A stretch of DNA of 64,000 nt. Source: Spongiactinospora sp. TRM90649 (GTDB lineage: Bacteria > Actinomycetota > Actinomycetes > Streptosporangiales > Streptosporangiaceae). Below the pieces are notes generated by a model that saw only the letters and a list, made by a program, of their open reading frames with translations, made no database searches and had not been told where the DNA came from. The translations under genes and the position numbers were made by a program. Location of the stretch: contig NZ_JARLTC010000014.1 of the NCBI RefSeq assembly GCF_029382225.1, positions 1-64,000 of the forward strand, written 5' to 3'. Positions 1 to 7,323 of the stretch are shown here, piece after piece (the first letter of the stretch is position 1; the number at the start of each line of letters is the position of its first letter).

Positions 1-64
1 CGTTGTGCGCGACCACCGCGGTACGGCCGTGATCAGGCCCCTGGCCACCGGGTTGGGCTCATAG

Positions 65-130
65 CCGAGGGCGGCGGGGGGGCCCGGCCCCCCCGGGGGG
101 GGGGGGGGGCGGGGCCCCCCCCCCGACCTG
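65..130. repeat. G/C homopolymer tract, probable assembly or sequencing artefact
   Basis: Runs of C and G of 7 to 15 bases alternate here (a run of about 15 G at 95-109, then about 10 C at 115-124). Nothing like it occurs elsewhere in 64 kb. The reading frame of the following gene is open back to about position 122 and is lost in the tract, while a stop in that frame lies at 62-64 before it. The pattern fits a mis-joined or mis-called GC-rich stretch better than a biological repeat. Confidence 0.6.
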
Positions 131-148
131 GCGTCGCTGGGCATCCCG

Positions 149-1306
149 GTGTGGCGGTTCGTGCGCACCCTGCTGACCGGCTTCGAGCAGGTGGACGGCT
201 GGCTGGTCGCGGGCGGCGCGGACGAGCTGCGCGAGAAGACCCGGCAGCTCTTCACCGACGGCCCGCGCCCGCTGCCCGAGGCCGTCTCCCTGGTCTCCCA
301 GCTCGGCCTGCGCGACGACGTCGCCGAGCGGTGGATCATGGCGGTCCCGCACCTGCGGGTGCTCGACGGGCACGTGGTGGCCTGGCCGCGCAGCGTCAAC
401 GAGAAGGCCGAGGCGGTGCTCGCCATCTCCGGCATCCCGCTGACGCCCGAGGAGATCCAGGAGCGCATCGGCGAGGACTACAGCCTGGTCGGCATCCGCA
501 ACCAGCTCACCGCCGACGACCGGTTCCTGCGGGTGGACCGGAACAAGTACGGCCTGACCCGCTGGGGCGGCGAGCAGTACCTCGGCATCCGCGAGATGAT
601 CGCCAGGGAGATCGAGCGGGCCGGGGGCGAGGCGTCGGTCAACACCATCGTCACCAACCTGACCACCCGTTACGACGTGAGCGAAAGCTCGGTGCGCGCG
701 TACGCCGGGGGCCCGGGGTTCGAGCGGACCCAGCGGGGCTGGATCCGGGTGGCCGGGCAGGAGGTGGCCGAGCCGTACCAGCCGCGCAGAGACGTCTCGG
801 AGACCCGCCGCTGCTTCCGCAGCCGCGACGGCCGGTGGTGGCACCGGGTCGACGTCAACGCCGAGCACCTGCGCGGGTCCGGTTCGCCGCTGCCGACGGG
901 GTTCGCGGCCTATCTGGGGATGGCTCCCGGCGGGCAGCTCACCGCCTCGGCCCCGTCCGGCGACGTGGTGATCAGCTGGCACAACCAGCCCACCATGGGG
1001 TCGATCCGGCCGGTGCTCGTGGAGTTCGGGGCGCAGGAGGGCGACCACATCTTCCTGACGGTGTCCGACGGCGGGGAACTGCTGACCAGGTTCCTGCAGT
1101 CGGCGGCGCCGAGCCTGCCGCCACTGAACCGGGCGCTGCACCTGATCGGCTACACGGCCCCGGTGGCGTCCGAGGCCGAGGGGGCCCGGCTGATCGGCGC
1201 GCGGATCGGCCTGGCCGAGGGCACCACGCGTGACGAAGTGCTCTCCCGGCTGCGCGAGCGCGGCGACCGCGACATCCTGGCTTTCCTCGACCCGGTGGTG
1301 CAGTAG
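149..1306 (+). CDS. winged-helix-like putative DNA-binding protein, 5' end lost
   Basis: The frame gives 385 residues from the first GTG after the G/C tract. It stays open upstream to about 122 and reads as sensible protein there, so the true start is missing or corrupted and this GTG is only the first usable codon. Residues about 95-200 look like two consecutive winged-helix units: a helix-rich stretch around TPEEIQERIGEDY followed by a short basic strand, then a second unit around VNTIVTNLTTRYDVSESSVR. The C-terminal third is probably a separate beta-rich domain. This resembles HARE-HTH or sigma-region-4-like proteins, but I cannot assign a named family. It ends 17 nt before cysS on the same strand, so the two may be co-transcribed. 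Confidence 0.6.
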   Translation: MWRFVRTLLTGFEQVDGWLVAGGADELREKTRQLFTDGPRPLPEAVSLVSQLGLRDDVAERWIMAVPHLRVLDGHVVAWPRSVNEKAEAVLAISGIPLTPEEIQERIGEDYSLVGIRNQLTADDRFLRVDRNKYGLTRWGGEQYLGIREMIAREIERAGGEASVNTIVTNLTTRYDVSESSVRAYAGGPGFERTQRGWIRVAGQEVAEPYQPRRDVSETRRCFRSRDGRWWHRVDVNAEHLRGSGSPLPTGFAAYLGMAPGGQLTASAPSGDVVISWHNQPTMGSIRPVLVEFGAQEGDHIFLTVSDGGELLTRFLQSAAPSLPPLNRALHLIGYTAPVASEAEGARLIGARIGLAEGTTRDEVLSRLRERGDRDILAFLDPVVQ

Positions 1307-1323
1307 CGCCTAGGCTCGGAGAC

Positions 1324-2718
1324 ATGCTGCGGTTGTACGACACGCGGAACAGGCAGGTCGAGCCGATCGTCCAGACCGGCTCGCGGTCGCTGCGCATGTA
1401 CACCTGTGGCCCTACCGTCTACCGATACGCGCACGTCGGCAACCTGCGTTCCTACCTGCTGTCCGACCTCATCCGCCGGGTCTGCGAACGGCAGGGCGTG
1501 CGGGTGGTGGTCTGCCAGAACATCACCGACGTCGGCCACCTGGTGGACGACGCCGAGATCGACCCGACCGGCGAGGACAAGGTCCTGGCACAGGCCCGCG
1601 CCGAGGGCCGTTCGGCCCAGGATCTCGCGCGGTTCTACGAGGACGCCTTCCGCGCCGACACGGCGGCGCTGAACGTGCGCCCGCCCGAGCACACGCCCCG
1701 GGCGACCGAGACGATCGACCTGATGATCGAGCTGATCGCCAAGCTGATCGAGAAGGGGCACGCGTACGTCGGGCCGGACGGTTCGGTGTTCTTCGATGCC
1801 ACGTCTTTTCCTTCTTATGGGGAAATTTCGGGAAATCGGCTGGACCAGCTCAAGCCCGGCCACCGGGTCGAGGGCGTCGACACCCGCAAGCGCTTCCACG
1901 CCGACTGGGCCCTGTGGAAGCACTCCCACCGCGACCTCACCTGGGAGACCCCCTGGACGCGCGGATTCCCCGGCTGGCACGTCGAGTGCTCGGCCATGTC
2001 CCTTCGCTTCCTGGGCGAGCACATCGACGTCCACACCGGCGGCATCGACCTGCGCTTCCCGCACCACGAGGACGAACGCGCCCAGTCCAACGCGGCGGTC
2101 GGCCACGACGTGGTCGCGCACTGGGTGCACGGCGAGCACCTGCTTTTCGAGGGGCGCAAGATGGCCAAGTCGTCGGGCAACGTGGTGCTGATGTCCGACG
2201 TCACGGCGGCGGGGCTCGACCCGCTGGCCGTACGCCTGGCGCTGCTCGAACACCGCTACCGGCACCAGCTCAACCTCACCTGGGACACCCTGCGCGCCGC
2301 CGACCGCACCCTGCGGCGCTGGCGGGCCCGCGTCGCGGAGTGGGCCGAGTCGCCCAGCCGTCCGATGAGCGCGGGGCACGTCGAACGCGCCCAGGCCGCC
2401 CTCGACGACGACCTCGACACCCCGCTCGCCCTGCGCGTCCTGCGCGAGCTGGAACGCGACGACGCCGAGCCGCCCGGCGCCAAGTTCGAGGCGTTCCTGC
2501 ACCTCGACCACATCCTGGCGCTCGACCTCTCCTCCGACATCGGCCGGGCCCCGGCCACCGTCCCGCTGCCCGGCGGCGCCGCCGACCTGCTCCAGCAACG
2601 CGCCCGCGCCCGCGAGACCGCCGACTGGCCCACCGCCGACCGCCTCCGCGATGAACTCGCCGCCCTCGGCGTCAAGGTCACCGACACCCCCCAGGGCCAG
2701 ACCACCACATTGACATGA
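1324..2718 (+). CDS. cysS: cysteinyl-tRNA synthetase (class I)
   Basis: This 464-residue enzyme charges tRNA-Cys with cysteine in the cytoplasm. The N-terminal MYTCGPTVY carries the zinc-ligand Cys28, and HVGN (37-40) is the HIGH-type ATP motif. HVECSAMS and HHEDE supply further zinc ligands, and KMAKSSGN (279-286) is the KMSKS loop. The helical anticodon-binding part follows. MshC, the mycothiol paralogue, is less likely because the N-terminal motif reads GPTVY and the length is that of a full CysRS. Actinobacteria usually keep their main cysS beside ispD/ispF, so this may be a second copy; that is inference. ATG 1324 has a short GGAG just upstream. Confidence 0.9.
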   Translation: MLRLYDTRNRQVEPIVQTGSRSLRMYTCGPTVYRYAHVGNLRSYLLSDLIRRVCERQGVRVVVCQNITDVGHLVDDAEIDPTGEDKVLAQARAEGRSAQDLARFYEDAFRADTAALNVRPPEHTPRATETIDLMIELIAKLIEKGHAYVGPDGSVFFDATSFPSYGEISGNRLDQLKPGHRVEGVDTRKRFHADWALWKHSHRDLTWETPWTRGFPGWHVECSAMSLRFLGEHIDVHTGGIDLRFPHHEDERAQSNAAVGHDVVAHWVHGEHLLFEGRKMAKSSGNVVLMSDVTAAGLDPLAVRLALLEHRYRHQLNLTWDTLRAADRTLRRWRARVAEWAESPSRPMSAGHVERAQAALDDDLDTPLALRVLRELERDDAEPPGAKFEAFLHLDHILALDLSSDIGRAPATVPLPGGAADLLQQRARARETADWPTADRLRDELAALGVKVTDTPQGQTTTLT

Positions 2719-2745
2719 CCCCACCGCCCGCGATCCCCTTGCCCC

Positions 2746-3468
2746 ATGGGACACCCTGGCACGTTTGACGAACGGCCGAGCCGGTACCGCTCGGCGGCAT
2801 ACTCCCAGGCGGGCCTCACCCGCGTGTCGCTCGCCCAGCTCGCCAGGGAACTCGCCGACTCGGCCCGAGAGCTGGTCCCGACGACGGCCGATCCGTACGC
2901 GGCCGAAGGCGAGTTCGTGCGGGCGGCGGCGAACCTGGTCGAGGAGGCGCGCGGCCTGCTGGAGCTCGCCGTCGTCCACGAACGGTGCAGGGGAACCGGC
3001 TGGGAGCGGATCGCCGACGCGCTCGGCGACGACACCACCGAGCGTGACGCGCGAGACCGGTACGCCAGGGCCGAGCGCGAACTGCGGGGGCGCATGCTGC
3101 AAGCCTGGCTGCTGCCCGAGCGGGCGGAGGAGATCTACACCACGCCCGACCGGCTGGCCGGTGCGGTCGCCGACCTGGACGCCTGGGCCTCCGCCGGCGG
3201 ATCGCCCGGCGAGGCGCCGGTGAGCGGCACGCTGCCCGCGATGCCGGTGGCCGAGCGGGTGGCGATGATCGCCGAGGCGCGGGCGGCGCTCGACCGGGCG
3301 GGCTCGGGGGGCGCGGAACACCGGGAGCTGGAGATCGGGCTGTGCCGGCGGGAGATCGAGCTGCACGAGGATCTCGCGGAGCGCTCCCCCGACGTTCCGG
3401 AGCATCGGGTCGCGCTGGCGAAGGCGCGGGAGCGGCTACGGGTCCTTCAGGGGTGGAGTCTGCTGTAG
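2746..3468 (+). CDS. hypothetical helical protein
   Basis: The product has 240 residues and is rich in Ala, Glu and Arg with almost no predicted strand or membrane segment. Residues about 75-95 contain GTGWERIADALG followed by a heptad-like helix, a pattern seen in the small HTH-like segments of many actinobacterial unknowns. The C-terminal third is charged and helical (REIELHEDLAERSPDVPEH). It starts 27 nt after cysS on the same strand but has no clear ribosome binding site at ATG 2746. I recognise no family and assign no function. Confidence 0.6.
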   Translation: MGHPGTFDERPSRYRSAAYSQAGLTRVSLAQLARELADSARELVPTTADPYAAEGEFVRAAANLVEEARGLLELAVVHERCRGTGWERIADALGDDTTERDARDRYARAERELRGRMLQAWLLPERAEEIYTTPDRLAGAVADLDAWASAGGSPGEAPVSGTLPAMPVAERVAMIAEARAALDRAGSGGAEHRELEIGLCRREIELHEDLAERSPDVPEHRVALAKARERLRVLQGWSLL

Positions 3469-3503
3469 TGTGCAGCGTCTGATATTCCCGCACACTGGCT
3501 GAC

Positions 3504-4745
3504 ATGGGCGAACACTTCCACCGATCCTGGCGCGCGTGCGTCTACCTGCTCACCGGGCTGGGCAGCGCGTTCGTGACTCTGCTGATTCCGCCGGTGCTGG
3601 GCATCGGGGTGCTGTCCACGGCGGTGGGCGGGGTCGGGGTGGTGCTCTTTCCCCGGATGCTGCTCGGGTTGCGGCAGTGGACCGAGTGGCATCGCGAGCG
3701 GGCCGCCGCGCTCCTGGGCGTCGAGCTGACGCCGCGCCGTATGACGCTGGACAAGGGCGTGCGGGCGCAGTGGCGGCGGCTGCGCGAGTCCCGGGACGTC
3801 CGGCGCGACCTGCGCTGGGTCCTCCGGCAGATCCTCGTCGGCATCCCGGCCGGGCTGGCCGCGGTGACCGGTACCGTCGCGACCGTGCTGTCGCTCCCGA
3901 TGGCCCTGCTCTGGTGGATCTTCCCCGCCGACGAGCCCTTCCGGATGCTGGTGTCCATCCCGATCACCAACTGGGGCACGGCGCTCGCGCTCGGCGTCGG
4001 CCAGACGCTCGCCGCCGGGGCGCTGACCTACTGGGTGTTCCCGAAGCTGGCCCACGCCCACGCCACCTCCGTGATCCACGTCCTGGAGCCGTCGGCGGAG
4101 GAGCTGCTGAGCGAGCGGGTGGAGGAGCTGACCGAGAGCCGGGCCGACGTGCTCGACGCCCACGGCGCGGAACTGCGCCGCATCGAGCGCGACCTGCACG
4201 ACGGCACCCAGGCCAGGCTCGTCGCCATCGCGATGCGGCTCGGGGTGGCCAAGGAGGCGCTGGGCGACGACGCGGGGGCGGTCGCCAGGCTCATCCAGGA
4301 GGCGCACGCCGGAACCGAGGAGGCGATGACGGAGTTGCGCACCGTGATCCGCACGATGTACCCGCCGATCCTCGCCGACCGGGGGCTTGAGGGGGCGCTC
4401 GCCGCGGTGGCCGCGCAGTCGGCCGTACCGGTCGAGCTGCGGCTCGGCGAGCTGGGGCGCCTGCCCGCCGCCATCGAGGCCGCGGCCTACTTCATCGTGG
4501 CCGAGGCCGTCACCAACGCCGCCAAGCACAGCGGCGCGACCCTGCTCACCGTCCAGCTCAGCCGCTACACCGGAAAACTGCTCATCGAGGTCACCGACAA
4601 CGGCGTCGGCGGGGTGGACGAGAGCCGGGGCACCGGCGTGGTCGGCATCCGCCGCAGAGCCGCCGCCCTCGACGGCACCACTCTCGTCGAGAGCCCGACC
4701 GGCGGCCCGACCGCCATCACCGTGGAGCTGCCATGCGCGTCGTGA
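3504..4745 (+). CDS. sensor histidine kinase, NarL/HisKA_3 type
   Basis: The 413-residue membrane kinase probably senses an envelope signal and phosphorylates the regulator encoded next. The N-terminal half has membrane segments around residues 13-55 and 115-180, in the layout of actinobacterial 'sensor' domain kinases. The phospho-acceptor helix carries RRIERDLHDGTQ, with His in the LHDGTQ motif typical of HisKA_3. The HATPase part shows an N box (EAVTNAAKH) and a glycine box (DNGVGG, then GTGVVGIRRR). Its last 13 nt overlap the response regulator start, so the pair is translationally coupled. The upstream spacer has GTGTGC/GCACAC arms 16 nt apart (3468-3495), a weak candidate control site. 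Confidence 0.93.
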   Translation: MGEHFHRSWRACVYLLTGLGSAFVTLLIPPVLGIGVLSTAVGGVGVVLFPRMLLGLRQWTEWHRERAAALLGVELTPRRMTLDKGVRAQWRRLRESRDVRRDLRWVLRQILVGIPAGLAAVTGTVATVLSLPMALLWWIFPADEPFRMLVSIPITNWGTALALGVGQTLAAGALTYWVFPKLAHAHATSVIHVLEPSAEELLSERVEELTESRADVLDAHGAELRRIERDLHDGTQARLVAIAMRLGVAKEALGDDAGAVARLIQEAHAGTEEAMTELRTVIRTMYPPILADRGLEGALAAVAAQSAVPVELRLGELGRLPAAIEAAAYFIVAEAVTNAAKHSGATLLTVQLSRYTGKLLIEVTDNGVGGVDESRGTGVVGIRRRAAALDGTTLVESPTGGPTAITVELPCAS

Positions 4746-5380
4746 TCGCCGAGGACAACGTGCTGCTGTCGGCCGGCCTCGAACTCCTCCTCGACGCCAA
4801 GGGCATCAAGGTCGCCGAGGTCGTCACCGACGCCCCCGGCCTGATGCGGGCCGTGGAAGAGCACGCCCCGGACGCCGTGATCGCCGACGTGCGGCTCCCG
4901 CCGACGTTCCGCGACGAGGGCATCCGGGCGGCGCTGACCCTCCGGCAGGCCCACCCGGGCCTGCCGGTCCTGGTGCTGTCGCAGTACGTGGAGAAGGTCT
5001 ACGCCCGCGAACTGCTCTCCGACGGCTCCGGCGGCGTCGGCTACCTGCTGAAGGACCGCGTGAGCCGGGTCTCGGAGTTCGTGGACGGCCTGCGCCGCGT
5101 CGCCTCCGGCGGCACCGCCATGGACCCCGAGGTCATCGCCCAGCTCATGGCCAGAGGCGACCGCGCCGCGATCGACGCGCTCACCGACCGCGAACGCGAG
5201 GTGCTGACCCTGATGGCCGAGGGCCTGGGCAACACCGAGATCGGCCGCCGCCTGTTCGTCACCGACAACGCCGTGCACAAGCACATCGGCAACATCTTCG
5301 CCAAGCTCGGCCTCCCGGTCTCCGAGACCGGCCACCGCAGGGTGCTGGCCGTCCTGGCCTACCTGAACAGCCAGGAGTGA
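4733..5380 (+). CDS. LuxR/NarL-family response regulator
   Basis: This 215-residue regulator is the partner of the kinase that overlaps its start. The receiver domain (about 1-120) has the acidic pair ED at 7-8, the phospho-acceptor Asp52 in VIADVRLPP, and the conserved Lys in GYLLKDR. The LuxR-type HTH (about 150-210) contains LTDREREVLTLMAEGLGNTEIGRR. It presumably binds DNA as a phosphorylated dimer. The targets are not evident from the sequence. Confidence 0.93.
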   Translation: MRVVIAEDNVLLSAGLELLLDAKGIKVAEVVTDAPGLMRAVEEHAPDAVIADVRLPPTFRDEGIRAALTLRQAHPGLPVLVLSQYVEKVYARELLSDGSGGVGYLLKDRVSRVSEFVDGLRRVASGGTAMDPEVIAQLMARGDRAAIDALTDREREVLTLMAEGLGNTEIGRRLFVTDNAVHKHIGNIFAKLGLPVSETGHRRVLAVLAYLNSQE

Positions 5381-5397
5381 CCCCGCGGGCCGGGCGA

Positions 5398-5820
5398 TCA
5401 GATGACGCGGCGGCGCCAGCGGACGGGGGTGTGGGGGTAGCCGCCGTCGTCGAGACCGGCGAGGCGTTCGAAGATGTTCCAGGAGCCCTGGTGGCCGCAG
5501 AGGGCGTAGGAGACGGCGAGCGCGACCACGTAGAGGGGGAGCATCACGATGCCGAGGCAGAAGGCGTATTGCGTGGCGTGGCGGTTCTCGTGGTCGAGCA
5601 GGCAGCCGTGCAGGAAGCCCTCGGGGTTCTTGGTCAGCACCACGTTGCCCAGGGTGAAGGCGTTGGCGATGGGGAACGGAATGCGGTAGCCGTAGGCGAA
5701 GATCAGGCCGCGGGGACCATGGGAGAGCCGGGCGCGGCCGAGTTTGGCGATGAAAAGGCCGAAAAGTGTGGACAGGTTGATCCAGTTGATGACCTGTCGT
5801 ACCCGCTGCCAGCCGCTCAT
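5398..5820 (-). CDS. small membrane-associated protein with an HENRH motif
   Basis: This 140-residue protein has a short amphipathic N-terminus, a central DHENRHATQY and then a membrane helix (about 95-118, IVMLPLYVVALAVSYALC). HENRH fits the HExxH zinc-protease signature, and the following ATQY resembles the DUF4157/eCIS-core style of HExxH helix. No third metal ligand is obvious, so catalysis is unproven. The start ATG overlaps the stop of the upstream DUF6113-like gene in an ATGA, so the two are co-translated. An alternative is a non-catalytic membrane protein. Confidence 0.7.
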   Translation of the reverse strand: MSGWQRVRQVINWINLSTLFGLFIAKLGRARLSHGPRGLIFAYGYRIPFPIANAFTLGNVVLTKNPEGFLHGCLLDHENRHATQYAFCLGIVMLPLYVVALAVSYALCGHQGSWNIFERLAGLDDGGYPHTPVRWRRRVI

Positions 5821-6380
5821 GCTCCCGATTGTGGGCCCGAGGGGCCGCCCGCGCCATACCTGAGCAGCCAGGACGGCCCGCGCGACGGCACCAGCAGCGC
5901 CGCGATCAGCATGGCCACGAATCCGCCGTAGAGGTAGACGTATCCGGCCGCGTTGGCGGCGATCACCAGGTCGCCCTCCACCCGGCGGCCTGAGAGCACC
6001 AGCGAGACCGCGATCCACACGGCCGTGATCACGAGCGGCACGAGCCTGCCGCCGGTCAGGCGTCCGGTGAGATGGACCAGACCGGCCAGCACCAGGACCC
6101 AGGCGACGGACACGAACGGCACGTCGGCCAGCGCATAGGCGTTGTGCAGGAAGCCGCCGACCACGCCGAGTAGCACGCCGAAGATCGCGAACACCACGCC
6201 GGTCACCCACGCGGGCAGCTCGCGGGGCGGCTCCCGCTCTTCCCCGGCAGCCGCTTCGGCGCCGGCCTCTGCCGTCCCCGCGGCCTCGGCGGGCTCGCTC
6301 TCGGGGCGGAACGCGGCGTCGTCAGGCGGTTCTACCTGCGACGACGTTGCCCTGATCGGCTTGCCCGATGTTTCCCCCAT
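5817..6380 (-). CDS. DUF6113-like integral membrane protein
   Basis: The 187-residue protein starts with about 65 residues rich in Glu, Ala and Pro, probably cytoplasmic, followed by four predicted membrane helices (about 75-180) with short loops. The arrangement matches small DUF6113-type membrane proteins that commonly follow mshB in actinobacteria; that association is from memory. The start lies 11 nt beyond the mshB stop, so it probably belongs to the mshB operon. Its stop overlaps the next start by ATGA. The function is unknown. Confidence 0.75.
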   Translation of the reverse strand: MGETSGKPIRATSSQVEPPDDAAFRPESEPAEAAGTAEAGAEAAAGEEREPPRELPAWVTGVVFAIFGVLLGVVGGFLHNAYALADVPFVSVAWVLVLAGLVHLTGRLTGGRLVPLVITAVWIAVSLVLSGRRVEGDLVIAANAAGYVYLYGGFVAMLIAALLVPSRGPSWLLRYGAGGPSGPQSGA

Positions 6381-6391
6381 ACCGCGCAAGG

Positions 6392-7276
6392 CTAGTGGAT
6401 GCCCGCGAACAGGTCGGTCTCCCGCGTGTGCGGCTCGCCGAGGCCGCCCGCCTCGATCGGCGCGCCCGCCCCGGGCGCACCGGGCACGCCGCCCCGCAGG
6501 ATGAAGTGCTCCACCCCGGCGATCTCCTGCCCGATCCCGTTGGACAGCGCGAACCACGGCGGGGACACGCTGATCTGGGTGGCGTGCGCGCGCATCGCCT
6601 CGATCTTGTTCGGCAGGTACGGCCGCGCGTCGATCTCGGTGGTGATGTCGCGGTCGTCGGAGCCGTACGGCGCGTCGTCCACGTCCTCCGCGATGAACCC
6701 CGACCGGCCCTCGCGCATGGCCTCCGCCGCCCGCCGGATCGCCGAGCGGGGCGTCGCGGTGTGGTAGAACTTCGCGACCCGCCACGGGGCGTCGCCCTCC
6801 GCCGCCAGCTCGGTGGCCCGGCGCGCGACGCGGTGCGCCTGGATGTGGTCGGGATGACCGTAGTAGCCGTTCTCGTCGTAGGTGACGAGCACCTGCGGGC
6901 GCACCTCGCGGATGATCTCGGCCAGCAGCCCGGCGGGCTCGTCGAGCGGCGCCTGCCAGAAGGCGTCGGGGCGGTGGTTGGAGGCCGCGCCCATCATCCC
7001 GGAGTCGCGGTAGCGGCCGGGGCCGCCGAGGAAACGGTGGTCGCCGACCCCGAGGGCCGCGCACGCCGCGCCGAGCTCGCCGACCCGGTGCTCCCCGAGG
7101 GCGTCGGGGCCGAGGTGGCCCAGCTCATCGGGGATGATCTCGCCTTCCTCGCCGAGCGTGCAGGTCACCAGCGTGACGCGCGCCCCCTCCGCGGCGTACC
7201 TGGCCATCGTCGCGCCGGTTCCGATGGTCTCGTCGTCGGGGTGGGCGTGCACCAGCAACAGCCGCCGATCTTCCAT
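6392..7276 (-). CDS. mshB: mycothiol-pathway N-acetylglucosaminyl-inositol deacetylase
   Basis: MshB removes the acetyl group from GlcNAc-inositol, the second committed step of mycothiol synthesis, in the cytoplasm. The 294 residues match the LmbE-like zinc deacetylase family. HAHPDDE at 10-16 holds the metal ligands and catalytic Asp, and GHPDHIQAHR supplies the third metal His. The long insertion containing GGPGRYRDSGM is characteristic of MshB rather than of Mca or other LmbE proteins. The gene diverges from the S9 peptidase gene with 47 nt between the starts and leads an operon with the two small membrane-protein genes downstream. Confidence 0.92.
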   Translation of the reverse strand: MEDRRLLLVHAHPDDETIGTGATMARYAAEGARVTLVTCTLGEEGEIIPDELGHLGPDALGEHRVGELGAACAALGVGDHRFLGGPGRYRDSGMMGAASNHRPDAFWQAPLDEPAGLLAEIIREVRPQVLVTYDENGYYGHPDHIQAHRVARRATELAAEGDAPWRVAKFYHTATPRSAIRRAAEAMREGRSGFIAEDVDDAPYGSDDRDITTEIDARPYLPNKIEAMRAHATQISVSPPWFALSNGIGQEIAGVEHFILRGGVPGAPGAGAPIEAGGLGEPHTRETDLFAGIH

Positions 7277-7323
7277 GTCGCAGACATTATCCCGGAGCGC
7301 TCCGGCTGGCAGGATGAGGGGCT

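Noticed and set aside
81..124. G-quadruplex or regulatory G tract
   Set aside because: The loss of an otherwise open frame at this point makes a sequence error more likely.
1324..2718. MshC (mycothiol cysteine ligase) instead of CysS
   Set aside because: The N-terminal motif GPTVY and the overall length fit CysRS; the nearby mshB made this worth considering.
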